Shown in pieces: positions 16,645 to 25,938 of a stretch of DNA of 34,945 bases. A program made the translations under genes and the position numbers. The first letter of the stretch is position 1; every line of letters starts with the position of its first letter. The notes under the pieces are model-generated. The model searched no databases, had not been told where the DNA came from, and saw only the letters and a program-made list of their open reading frames with translations. Source of the DNA: Actinotalea ferrariae (GTDB lineage: Bacteria > Actinomycetota > Actinomycetes > Actinomycetales > Cellulomonadaceae); contig NZ_JACVQL010000057.1 in the NCBI RefSeq assembly GCF_019733465.1, positions 1-34,945 on the forward strand. Direction: 5' to 3'.

Positions 16645-17454
16645 ATGACCGGCGCTCCTCGAACGACCGGGACCACGGGGCGCGCCCGCGGTCCGCACGC
16701 GACCCGCGTCCTCGTCGAGCGCGAGCGCGTCACGGTCGAGGGTCACGATCTGTGGCTCACCCGCCTGGGTCCCGCCGACGGCGGTACGGCCGCGCCCGTG
16801 GTCCTCGTGCACGGGATCGGCGTCTCGGGCCGCTACTTCGAGCCGCTCGCGCACGAGCTCGCGCTCGAGGGCCCCGTGCTGGTCCCGGACCTGCCCGGCT
16901 TCGGCCCCAGCCCCCGGCCCGACGAGCCCCTCGGCATCGCCGACCACGCGCGCGTGCTCGTCGAGCTGGTGCGCCGGGAGGGGTGGGACTCCGCCCCGGT
17001 CCTCGTCGGCCACTCGATGGGTACCCAGGTCGTCACGGAAGCCGCCGCCGCGGTGCCCGACCTCGCGGCCGGCGTCGTCCTCATCGGGCCCGTCGCGGAG
17101 CCGGGCCGGCGCTCCGCCGTGCGCCAGGGGTGGCGCCTGCTGCGCGACACCCGGCACGAGACCCCGCGCGCCAACTGGGTCGTGCTCACCGACTACCTGC
17201 GCACCGGTCTGCGCTGGTACCTCGCGACGCTGCCGCACATGCTGGACTACCCGCTCGAGGAACGCATCGGCGACGTGACCCAGCCGGTCCTCCTGCTCCG
17301 CGGCGAGAACGACCCCATCGCCCCGCCCGGGTACGTCGAGCGACTCGCCGCACGTGCCCGCGACGGACGCGTCGACGAGGTGCCCGGCGCCGGTCACGTC
17401 GTGATGATGCGCCGCCCGCGCGCCGCTGCCGCGATGTGCCGGAGCCTCCGGTGA
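16645..17454 (+). CDS. Alpha/beta hydrolase
   Basis: A 269-residue alpha/beta hydrolase of the fold shared by esterases, haloperoxidase-like and C-C bond hydrolases. The oxyanion region is VVLVHGIGVSGRYFEP, the next turn DLPGFGPSPRP, the nucleophile elbow GHSMG, the acid LLLRGENDPIAPP and the base GAGHVVMM, so the triad is complete. The ATG at 16645 is close behind a -10-like box and no ribosome site is seen, so the gene may be translated leaderless. It overlaps the next hydrolase gene by four bases. Substrate unknown. Confidence 0.87.
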   Translation: MTGAPRTTGTTGRARGPHATRVLVERERVTVEGHDLWLTRLGPADGGTAAPVVLVHGIGVSGRYFEPLAHELALEGPVLVPDLPGFGPSPRPDEPLGIADHARVLVELVRREGWDSAPVLVGHSMGTQVVTEAAAAVPDLAAGVVLIGPVAEPGRRSAVRQGWRLLRDTRHETPRANWVVLTDYLRTGLRWYLATLPHMLDYPLEERIGDVTQPVLLLRGENDPIAPPGYVERLAARARDGRVDEVPGAGHVVMMRRPRAAAAMCRSLR

Positions 17455-18215
17455 CCCCCGGGGCCGCAGCAGCGCGCGCGGTGCGGTTCGTCGCGCCCCA
17501 TGCGCGCCACGCGTGGTGGCGCACGCTCGACTACGCGTACGTGCTCGTGCGCCAGGCCGAGGGCGCGCTGCGCCGCGGCGGTGCCGAGGCGTACCTGGAG
17601 GGCAGCACCCCGCCCGACGTCGTCCTCGTGCCCGGCGTCTACGAGAGCTGGCCGTTCATGCGGCCCATCGCCCAGCTCCTGCACGGCCACGGGCACGCGG
17701 TGCACGTGCTGCCCGCGCTCGGGTACAACATCGGGCCCGTGCCCGCGGCGGCCTCGGTGCTCGGCGCCTACCTGACCGCGCACGACCTGCGCGACGTCGT
17801 CGTCGTCGCGCACAGCAAGGGAGGTCTGATCGGCAAGCGCGCCATGCTGCGCGAGGACCCCGACGGGCGGATCCGCTCGATGGTCGCGATCAACACCCCG
17901 TTCGCGGGGTCGGCCTACGCGCGCTGGATCCCGCTCGCCTCGCTGCGCATCTTCCGGCCCGACGACGCGACCCTGCTCGAGCTCGGCGCCGAGCAGGAGG
18001 TCAACAGCCGCATCACGTCGGTGTACGCGCCGTGGGACCCCCACATCCCGGGCGGGAGCGTGCTGCCGGGCGCCGCGAACGTGGAGCTCGAGACGCCCGG
18101 CCACTTCCGCCCGCTGGCGGACCCACGGCTCGAGCGCGTGCTCCTCGCCGCCGTCCGGGGCGAGGGCGGCCAGCCGTCCGAGCCGCCCGCGGGGGCGGAG
18201 TCGTCCGGGGCGTGA
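17451..18215 (+). CDS. Alpha/beta hydrolase, lipase/esterase-like
   Basis: A 254-residue hydrolase with the nucleophile in AHSKGG (a GxSxG variant with Ala first), VVLVPGVYESWPFMRP at the oxyanion region, SMVAINTPFAGS after the elbow as in triacylglycerol lipases, DPHIPGGS as a likely acid loop and PGHFRPL holding the likely His. It differs clearly from the upstream hydrolase, so the pair is not a recent duplication. The GTG at 17451 overlaps the upstream stop as GTGA, so the two are probably made together. No signal peptide. Substrate unknown. Confidence 0.83.
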   Translation: MTPGAAAARAVRFVAPHARHAWWRTLDYAYVLVRQAEGALRRGGAEAYLEGSTPPDVVLVPGVYESWPFMRPIAQLLHGHGHAVHVLPALGYNIGPVPAAASVLGAYLTAHDLRDVVVVAHSKGGLIGKRAMLREDPDGRIRSMVAINTPFAGSAYARWIPLASLRIFRPDDATLLELGAEQEVNSRITSVYAPWDPHIPGGSVLPGAANVELETPGHFRPLADPRLERVLLAAVRGEGGQPSEPPAGAESSGA

Positions 18216-18254
18216 CCGTGCGCCCGGCGCGAGCCGTCGTCGGCCGACGCATGA

Positions 18255-18273
18255 TTCGGCCAGCCTCACCTTG
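18255..18273 (+). promoter_or_regulatory. DtxR/IdeR-like iron box before the VIT gene
   Basis: The 19 bases TTCGGCCAGCCTCACCTTG match the actinobacterial iron box (TTAGGTTAGSCTAACCTAA, recalled from knowledge) at 13 of 19 positions including the AG-CT core. It sits upstream of the -10-like box at 18298, as expected for iron-dependent activation of storage genes. It is degenerate, so binding is uncertain. Confidence 0.4.
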
Positions 18274-18297
18274 CTGGCGGACCTCGGCCGGCGTGCC

Positions 18298-18303
18298 TAG
18301 CGT
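18298..18303 (+). promoter_or_regulatory. -10-like TAGCGT box before the VIT gene
   Basis: TAGCGT lies six bases before the ATG at 18310 with no ribosome site between. It fits a leaderless transcript beginning at the start codon. No clear -35 at 17 bases. Confidence 0.4.
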
Positions 18304-18309
18304 CGGGCC

Positions 18310-19056
18310 ATGGGAACCGAGCGGGACGTGACGGCCGCCGAGCGGCGGGCCGTGCCTGCTGACGAGCCCCACACGAACGGGCTGCAGGCCCGGCTCAACT
18401 GGCTCCGCGCGGGCGTGCTGGGCGCCAACGACGGGATCATCTCGACGGCCGGCGTCGTGGTCGGCGTCGCGGCGGCGACCGCGCACGCGCAGTCGATCCT
18501 CGTCGCGGGCGTGGCGAGCCTCGTGGCCGGCGCGGTCTCCATGGCGCTGGGGGAGTACGTCTCCGTGAGCAGCCAGCGCGACACCGAGCGGGCGCTCATC
18601 GCGCTCGAGCGCCGCGAGCTCGCGGAGGACCCGGAGGGCGAGCTCCTCGAGCTCGCCGAGATCTACGAGGCGAAGGGTCTCTCGCCCGCGACGGCGCGGC
18701 AGGTCGCGATCGAGCTGACGGCCGACGACGCCCTCGCCGCGCACGTCGAGGCCGAGCTGGGCCTCGACCCGGACGAGCGGACCAACCCCTGGCACGCCGC
18801 GCTCGCGTCGGCGGTCGCCTTCACGGTCGGTGCGCTGCTGCCGCTGATCGCCGTCGTGCTCGCGCCGCCCGCGGTGCGCATCCCCGTGACCTTCGCGGCC
18901 GTCGTCGTCGCGCTCGCCCTCACCGGCACGATCAGCGCGCGGCTCGGACGGGCGCGGCGGCTGCGCGCCGTCGTGCGCCTCATCCTCGGCGGTGCGCTCG
19001 CGATGGGCATCACGTTCGGCATCGGCGCCCTCCTCGGCGCGACGGTCGTCGGCTGA
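18310..19056 (+). CDS. VIT1/CCC1-family iron/manganese transporter
   Basis: A 248-residue membrane protein of the vacuolar iron transporter family, which move Fe(II) or Mn(II) out of the cytoplasm. The family start WLRAGVLGANDGIISTAG is clear at about residues 31-48, followed by AGAVSMALGEYVSVSSQRDTE with the conserved Glu and the charged metal-binding helices (ERRELAEDPEGELLELAEIY), then three more hydrophobic segments including NPWHAALASAVAFTVGALLP. The length is normal. The start follows a -10-like box at once, and a possible iron box lies 37 bases further upstream. A detoxification or iron-storage role is the family expectation. Confidence 0.92.
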   Translation: MGTERDVTAAERRAVPADEPHTNGLQARLNWLRAGVLGANDGIISTAGVVVGVAAATAHAQSILVAGVASLVAGAVSMALGEYVSVSSQRDTERALIALERRELAEDPEGELLELAEIYEAKGLSPATARQVAIELTADDALAAHVEAELGLDPDERTNPWHAALASAVAFTVGALLPLIAVVLAPPAVRIPVTFAAVVVALALTGTISARLGRARRLRAVVRLILGGALAMGITFGIGALLGATVVG

Positions 19057-19174
19057 CCAGGAGGCGAGCGCCCCGGTTCGAGGTCCAGGGCGCGCCACCT
19101 GTCCTTGCCCGTGAACTGCTCGCGGGCCTTGGATGTCGTCACAGGGACGAAGCGATGCGAGGGGGCTTGCGGTC
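19057..19174. other. Gap with a possible coding remnant on the minus strand
   Basis: No complete gene. On the minus strand, about 19072-19150 reads TSKAREQFTGKDRWRALDLE with strongly G/C-ending codons, like a piece of a real protein, but with no start or partner domain. It may be the remains of a gene lost when the low-G+C segment downstream arrived. Nothing else is seen here. Confidence 0.25.
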
Positions 19175-19519
19175 GTGCGCGAGCAGACGTACGCGATACC
19201 TGAGAACGAGGACCTTGCTCACGCAGGTTCTCGGCGAACAACCGAACGCTCCGGCAGGCTCCTCGTCGTCATCTCGCTCGTCGTCGCGCTACCGAACATG
19301 GTCCTCGCGGCCCTCATGCCGGTGATCGGTATGCTGATTGCACTCGGCACGGCGAGCGTCGGCGCCACCCTCATGCTCAAGGGACGGGAGCGAGGCTGGG
19401 CGGCAGCGCTTCTCGCCGTGAGCGGGCTGGCGATCCTCGTGTCTCTCGCCGTCATGCTCTTCCTCCTCCCGGCAGAGGTGCGGCCGATCGGTACCAGCAC
19501 CCCGATCCCGGTGGGATGA
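19175..19519 (+). CDS. Small membrane protein of unknown function
   Basis: A 114-residue protein not recognised as any family. After a polar N-terminus of about 28 residues it has three hydrophobic segments (LLVVISLVVALPNMVLAALM, then VIGMLIALGTASVGATLML, then WAAALLAVSGLAILVSLAV), ending PIGTSTPIPVG. The GTG at 19175 was chosen because GAGGGGG lies eight bases upstream; an ATG at 19133 in frame has no such site. G+C is visibly lower than around it (roughly 64% by hand count over 19201-19380), with less biased codons, which suggests transfer or weaker selection. Confidence that it is a gene is moderate. Confidence 0.6.
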   Translation: MREQTYAIPENEDLAHAGSRRTTERSGRLLVVISLVVALPNMVLAALMPVIGMLIALGTASVGATLMLKGRERGWAAALLAVSGLAILVSLAVMLFLLPAEVRPIGTSTPIPVG

Positions 19520-19574
19520 ACCCGACGGCGTCCCGTCGTGGCGGACCTGCCGGCCGGCGAGGCAGCGCTTCGGT

Positions 19575-19609
19575 GGTGAGGTTGCGTCAGCATGCGACGC
19601 CAGGTCACC
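19575..19609 (-). terminator. Imperfect hairpin after the LacI gene
   Basis: GGTGAGGTTGCGTC and GACGCCAGGTCACC pair at 11 of 14 positions around a seven-base loop, 48 bases beyond the LacI stop on the minus strand. It could end the sugar operon. No T-run is seen. Confidence 0.3.
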
Positions 19610-19656
19610 AGTAAGCGGCCCGGCGGGAGCGCAGGGCCACAGAGCGGCCCGATGCC

Positions 19657-20681
19657 TCAGGCGCTCGCGCGCAGGATGAGCCGCGGCTCGTAGAGGATCG
19701 GCTCCGGCGGCACGTCCTCGCCCGCGAGCAGGGCCATGAGCATGCGGCCGGCGCGCGCGACCATCTCGCCGAGCGGCTGCGCCACCGTGCTCAGCGGCGG
19801 GTCCGTGGTCTCGGCGACGCCGATGTCGTCGAACCCGAAGACGGCGACGTCGTGGGGCACCGAGCGACCGCGCTGCGTGAGCTGGGTCAGGCCTCCCGAC
19901 GCCATGAGGTCGGACGCCACGAAGATCGCGTCCAGGTCCGGGTGCGCCTCGATGAGCCGGGCGGTCGCCTCCGCCCCGCCGCGCGCCGTGAAGTCGCCGT
20001 GCACGACGGCGTCGTCGGGCAGGCCCGCGCCCTGCAGCGCCTGCCGCCAGCCGTCGAGGCGGTCGACGCCCGCCGTCATGTCGGGCGGACCCGCGACCGT
20101 GCCGATGCGACGGCGGCCGGTCCGGAGCAGGTGCTCGGTCGCCATCCGCGCGCCCGCGGTGTGGTCGACGTCGACGTAGTACGGGGTGACGACGTCGAGC
20201 GGCCGGCCGAGGAAGACGCACGGGATGCCCGAGGCGACGAGCTCGCGGTTCAGCGCGTCGTCGCGGTGGTGGGAGGCGACGACCGCGCCGTCCACGTGCC
20301 CCTGCGTGAGGTAGCGCGACGCGCGTTCGGTGCTCGCGCCGCGGCGCGCGATGACGAGCAGCATCTGCAGGTCGGAGTCGTCGAGCGCGAGGCTCAGCCC
20401 GTTGACGATCCCGCCGAAGAACGGGTCGGTGAGGAGCCGCGCGTTCGGCTCGGGCACCACGAGCGCCACCGACCCCGTGCGTCGCGTCGCGAGGTTGCGC
20501 GCCACGGGGTTGGGGACGAAGCCCAGCTCGGCGATCGCCGCCTCGACGGCGGCCCGGGTCTGGGGGCTCACGAGGTGCCCTCCGTTGATGACCCGGGACG
20601 CCGTCGCGCGGGAGACACCGGCGACCGCCGCCACCTGGCGGATCGTCGGTGCCCCACGCCGTGCGAGGGCGTTGTTCATGG

Positions 20682-20685
<4 letters not shown>
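19657..20685 (-). CDS. LacI-family transcriptional repressor
   Basis: A 342-residue regulator. The N-terminal helix-turn-helix (PTIRQVAAVAGVSRATASRVI at about 13-33) and hinge helix (VPNPVARNLATRR) are typical of LacI; the rest is the periplasmic-binding-like sensor domain (GSVALVVPEPNARLLTDPFF, FVASDLMASGGLTQL, VAVFGFDDIG). The GTG at 20685 overlaps the GH1 stop as GTGA, so the repressor is the last gene of the operon it probably controls; an ATG two codons later is the alternative. Likely operators are the palindromes at 25685-25698 and 25730-25743. The inducer is probably a beta-glucoside such as cellobiose, by analogy with CebR/CelR. In Streptomyces cebR is placed differently. Confidence 0.92.
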
Positions 20686-22114
<1,429 letters not shown>

Positions 22115-22118
<4 letters not shown>

Positions 22119-23026
22119 CCCTTCACCGCTCCCTGCATGATGCCCGAGACCAGCTGCCGGCCGGCGACGGCGAACAGCAGGATGAGCGGGATGGTCGCCG
22201 CGACGACACCAGCCATGATCAACGCGTAGTCCTTGAAGTAGGAGGCCTGCAGCAGCTGCAGCGCCACGGGGAGCGTCGGGTTGGTGGACCCGAGCACGAT
22301 GAACGGCCAGAAGAACGAGGTCCACGACCCGACGAAGGTGAAGAGCGCGAGCATCGCGGCAGCCGGGCGGGCCGCCGGGATGGCGACGTGCCAGAAGGTG
22401 CGGATCATCGAGCACCCGTCGACGCGCGCCGCCTCGATGAGCTCGTAGGGGAGCGCCTCCTCGAGGTACTGCGACATCCAGAACACGCCGAAGGCCGTGA
22501 CGAGGCCCGGCACGATCACCGCGACGAGCTTGCCCGTCCACTCGAGCTTCGACATGACGATGAACAGCGGCACGATGCCCAGCTGGGCGGGGACCGCCAT
22601 CGTCGCGATGATGAAGACCAGCAGCGGCCGGCGGCCGCGGAAGCGCAGCTTGGCGAACGCGAAGCCTGCGAGCGTCGCGAAGAACACGACGGACACCGAC
22701 GTGACGACGGCCACGATGATGCTGTTGCCGACGGCCTCCCAGAACTTGATGTCCGAGGAGATGACGCGGCCGATGTTGTCGAACAGGTTCGGCCCCGGGA
22801 TGAGCGAGGGGACCGGGTTCTGCGCGATCGTCGCCGAGTCCGAGGACGCGAGCAGGAAGGCGTAGTAGATCGGGTAGGCCGAGATCGCGAGGACCAGGCC
22901 GAGCAGCGTGTACGTGATCCAGCCGGGCCGACGGTTGACGCCGGCGCCGCCGAGGTTGCGCTTGCGCGCCGCCGCACGGGCGGCACCACGGCCGGCCGTC
23001 TGGGCGATCATGGGGACCGAGCTCAT
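22115..23026 (-). CDS. Carbohydrate ABC transporter permease (MalG/CebG type)
   Basis: A 303-residue inner-membrane permease of the carbohydrate uptake-1 family. It has six hydrophobic segments and the EAA loop as YELIEAARVDGCSMIRTFWHV, where the ATPase docks. A polar Arg-rich stretch of about 30 residues precedes the first membrane segment (WITYTLLGLVLAISAYPIYYA). The ATG at 23026 overlaps the stop of the partner permease by four bases, with GGAGG-like sequence upstream on the minus strand. No ATPase gene is in the operon; a shared MsiK-like ATPase elsewhere is usual for these systems. Confidence 0.92.
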
Positions 23027-24102
23027 CGGAGGCCACCCTTCTCGATGTTGCGGGCGGCGCTGCGCGCGGCGGCCCGGCTGCGCCGGCGGCTCTCGCTGCC
23101 GGGCTGGGCGGTGGACGCGATGCGTCGCGTGATGGCGAAGTTGATGAGGCCGATCACCACGATGATGAGGAAGAGGATCCACGCGACGGCGGCCGCTCGG
23201 CCGAAGCTCTTCTGGGCGCCCCAGCCGAGCTCGTAGAGGAACATCGTCACGGTCATCCACTGCCGGTCCGCGCCGCCCTGGCCGAGCTGGTCGAACATGC
23301 GCGGCTCGTCGAAGATCTGCAGGCCGCCGATGGTCGACGTGATGACCACGAAGATCACCGTCGGCCGCAGCAGCGGCACCGTGACCGAGAAGAACTGCCG
23401 CACGCGCGAGGCGCCGTCGATCACCGAGGCCTCGTACAGGTCGCGCGGGATCGCCTGCATCGCGGCGAGGAAGATGAGCGCGTTGTAGCCGGTCCACCGG
23501 AAGTTGACCATCGTCGCGATGGCGACGTGGCTCGACAGCGGGTCGGCGTGCCAGCGGATCGGGCCGATGCCGACGGTCCCCAGCAGGCTGTTGATCATGC
23601 CGGCCTGGTCGGCGAAGAGGCGCGAGAAGATCAGCGCGACGGCGACGGGCGCGACGACGTAGGGCAGCAGGACGCCCATCCGCCAGAAGGTCTTGGCGCG
23701 CAGGTTCGCGTCGAGCACCGCCGCGATGACGATGGCCGCGATGACCTGGGGCACGGAGGACAGCAGGAAGATGCTGAACGTGTTGCGCAGCGCGGTCATG
23801 AACCGCGGCTGCTGCACGACGTCGAGGTAGTTCTGGACGCCGACGAACTCACCCTGGCCGCCGATCAGGTGCCAGTCGTGCACCGAGACGTACGCCGTGT
23901 AGATCAGCGGGAAGAGCCCGACGACGGCGAACACCAGGAAGAACGGCGAGATGTAGAGGTACGGCGAGACCTTGACGTCGAGCCGGCCGAGGAGGTTGCG
24001 CCGACGCTGGCGCGGGTCCTCGGGGGGCGCGTCGTGGGCGGGCACCCGCCGGGTGCGGTCAGGCACGCCCGGCTCGGTCCCGACGGGGACGGTGACTGAC
24101 AC
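23023..24102 (-). CDS. Carbohydrate ABC transporter permease (MalF/CebF type)
   Basis: A 359-residue inner-membrane permease, partner of the downstream one. A polar N-terminus of about 45 residues precedes membrane segments beginning YLYISPFFLVFAVVGLFPLIY; the EAA loop reads DLYEASVIDGASRVRQFFSV. The C-terminus is rich in Arg and Ala. The GTG at 24102 has GGAG six bases upstream. A 178-base gap with a strong stem-loop separates it from the binding-protein gene, so it is probably expressed at a lower level than that gene. Confidence 0.92.
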   Translation of the reverse strand: MSVTVPVGTEPGVPDRTRRVPAHDAPPEDPRQRRRNLLGRLDVKVSPYLYISPFFLVFAVVGLFPLIYTAYVSVHDWHLIGGQGEFVGVQNYLDVVQQPRFMTALRNTFSIFLLSSVPQVIAAIVIAAVLDANLRAKTFWRMGVLLPYVVAPVAVALIFSRLFADQAGMINSLLGTVGIGPIRWHADPLSSHVAIATMVNFRWTGYNALIFLAAMQAIPRDLYEASVIDGASRVRQFFSVTVPLLRPTVIFVVITSTIGGLQIFDEPRMFDQLGQGGADRQWMTVTMFLYELGWGAQKSFGRAAAVAWILFLIIVVIGLINFAITRRIASTAQPGSESRRRSRAAARSAARNIEKGGLR

Positions 24103-24183
24103 GGGAACTCCAGGGTGGGGGAGGCGACGTCGTGCTGGTCGCCGGGCGGGCTTGCCGGGTGGCCGGTGGCGGGCGGTCCGGTG

Positions 24184-24223
24184 AGGTGCCGGGCCGGGGC
24201 GTCAGGGCCCCGGCCCGGCGCCT
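24184..24223 (-). terminator. Strong stem-loop between binding protein and permeases
   Basis: Two 17-base arms (24184-24200 and 24207-24223) pair at 16 positions around a six-base loop. It follows the binding-protein stop at 24281 by about 60 bases and precedes the permease start by about 80. There is no T-run, so partial termination or 3'-end protection of the binding-protein message is more likely than full termination. Confidence 0.65.
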
Positions 24224-24280
24224 GTCACTGCGGGTCGGTCGCTGCGGCTCGGTGGCTGCAGCTGGGACACCGCGGGTCGA

Positions 24281-25594
24281 TCACTGCAGGCCGAGCTCCT
24301 GGAAGGCCTGGAGCGTCTTCTCCCACGACGACGCCGGGTCGTCCGTCTGGTCGACGTCGACGCGGGTCAGGCCGTCCGCGACCGTGGTGTGGATGGCGAA
24401 GTAGTTCGCACCCTTGAACGGCGTCGCCGTCACGGCCTCGGCGCGGTTGGCGAGGATCTCGCCGGTCGGCGCGTTGTTGAAGAACTCGTTCGTCGCGCTC
24501 AGCAGGTCCTCGGACTCGAGGGCCGCGACCTGGCTCGGGAACGTGCCCTTCGAGTTGAACGCCTTGATCTGCTGCTCGGGCGCCGTCAGCCACGCGGCGA
24601 GCGCCTTGGCCTCCTCCGGGTGCTCCGACTGGGTCGGGACCGTCAGGTACGAGCCGCCCCAGTTGCCGCCGCCGCCGGGGAAGACGTCGGCGATGTCCCA
24701 GCCGGTGACGCCGGCCGCGTTGCCCTCGATGATGCCGAGCATCCAGCCCGGGCACGCCATCGTCGCGAAGTTGCCGCTCTGGAAGGCGGCGAACCAGTCG
24801 TCGCTCCACTGGGCGAGGTGGGCCGAGAGCTCGCGGTCGACGCTCGCCTCGAGCACCGTGTAGTACAGGTCCTCGACCTCGGAGCCCTCGAGGCCGATGA
24901 CGGTGCCGTCGTCCTCCTCGTAGGCGTTCTCGAGCTGGTTGACCATGGCCTGGTAGGTCGCGCCGGCCGAGTCGAACCAGGCGGAGTCGGAGCTCGCGAC
25001 GAACTGCTCACCGACGGTGAAGTAGTTCTCCCAGTCGCCCTCGAGGAGGGTGGCGACCTCGGCACGGTCCGTGGGCAGGCCCGCGGCGGCGAAGAGGTCG
25101 GACCGGTAGCAGATCGCCTCCGGGCCGATGTCCGTGCCGTAGCCCATGAGCATGCCGTCGGCGGTGGTGGCGGCGTCGACCTTCCAGTCGAGCCAGCGAC
25201 CCTCGACCTCGGGGTCGCTCAGGTCGACGAACTTGTCCGAGAACTGCATGAGCTCGGTGAGCCAGTCGACCTCGATCGCCTCGATGTCGGCGAGGCCGGA
25301 GCCCGCCGCGAGCCGGGTGTTGAGGTTGTCACGGGCCTCGTTGGCCGTGGCCGCCTTCTTGTGCTCGACCGTGATGTTCGGGTGGAGCTCCATGTACTCC
25401 TCGACGAGCTCCTCGTAGCCGAACTCGTTGAAGGTGGCGACCGTGAGGGTGATCTCCTCGGTGGACTCGCCGCCCTCCGACTCGCCGCCCTCGCCGGTCT
25501 CGGTGCCGTCGCCGCCGCCGCAGGCGCTGGCGACCAGCGCCATGCCTGCGACTCCCGCGGTGAGCGCGAGCGTCCGCTTCCTGGTGGTGCGCAC
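24281..25594 (-). CDS. Sugar ABC transporter substrate-binding lipoprotein
   Basis: A 437-residue extracellular solute-binding protein of the family 1 type used for oligosaccharides. The signal peptide (RKRTLALTAGVAGMALVASAC) has a lipobox with Cys25, followed by a Gly/Glu/Ser-rich linker to about residue 47. The mature fold starts ITLTVATFNEFGYEELVEEY and includes YGTDIGPEAICYRSDLF, MACPGWMLGIIEG and the Trp/Gly-rich GGGGNWGGSYL, suitable for stacking sugar rings. The GTG at 25594 has AAGGAG eight bases upstream. It is the first gene of the operon, downstream of two LacI-type palindromes. Cello-oligosaccharide binding is inferred from the operon, not shown by sequence. Confidence 0.93.
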   Translation of the reverse strand: MRTTRKRTLALTAGVAGMALVASACGGGDGTETGEGGESEGGESTEEITLTVATFNEFGYEELVEEYMELHPNITVEHKKAATANEARDNLNTRLAAGSGLADIEAIEVDWLTELMQFSDKFVDLSDPEVEGRWLDWKVDAATTADGMLMGYGTDIGPEAICYRSDLFAAAGLPTDRAEVATLLEGDWENYFTVGEQFVASSDSAWFDSAGATYQAMVNQLENAYEEDDGTVIGLEGSEVEDLYYTVLEASVDRELSAHLAQWSDDWFAAFQSGNFATMACPGWMLGIIEGNAAGVTGWDIADVFPGGGGNWGGSYLTVPTQSEHPEEAKALAAWLTAPEQQIKAFNSKGTFPSQVAALESEDLLSATNEFFNNAPTGEILANRAEAVTATPFKGANYFAIHTTVADGLTRVDVDQTDDPASSWEKTLQAFQELGLQ

Positions 25595-25684
25595 TGGTGA
25601 CTCCTTCGTCGTCTCGGGCGGCTGCGGTGCCGCCCCGTCAAGGGACCGCGCTCGGGGGAGCGGGCCATCGCGTGCGTCCTGATC

Positions 25685-25698
25685 TGAGACCGGTCTCA
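25685..25698. promoter_or_regulatory. LacI-type operator O1
   Basis: TGAGACCGGTCTCA, a perfect 14-base palindrome with the central CG usual for LacI-family sites, 91 bases before the binding-protein start. Its outer form recalls the CebR site (TGGGAGCGCTCCCA in Streptomyces) but the centre differs. Probable target of the LacI protein at 19657-20685. Confidence 0.7.
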
Positions 25699-25729
25699 CC
25701 CGGTTTGCTGCGATGCCTCCCAGAATGTC

Positions 25730-25743
25730 TGGGACCGGTCTCA
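25730..25743. promoter_or_regulatory. LacI-type operator O2
   Basis: TGGGACCGGTCTCA, the same palindrome as O1 with one base changed, centred 45 bases from it. Paired sites on the same strand face favour cooperative binding or looping by a LacI dimer pair. Confidence 0.65.
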
Positions 25744-25938
25744 TCGGATGTGCACACCGTGGCCCGGGCCGCTGAGACGTGTCAACCGGCGTGATCCGAT
25801 CGTGACCTCGCCCTCGCCTGGCATCACCCGTCCGGGTGCGGGGACCCTCGTGCCGCAGGTCGCGCGGCCGCGGCGGGTCGGGAGCGGTGGAGCCCGTCTC
25901 GGCGCGACAGGCGGCCGCGGCCGGGTGATCCTCGGGGG

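Larger units (their letters stand above)
25595..25938. promoter_or_regulatory. Control region of the sugar operon
   Basis: The 344 bases between the binding-protein gene (minus) and 25939 (plus). They hold the two operator palindromes listed separately and a third inverted repeat, CCCAGA-ATG-TCTGGG at 25719-25733, overlapping the left edge of the second operator. The sugar promoter must lie here, but no clean -35/-10 was found. The stretch 25760-25938 has no feature I can name. Confidence 0.55.
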
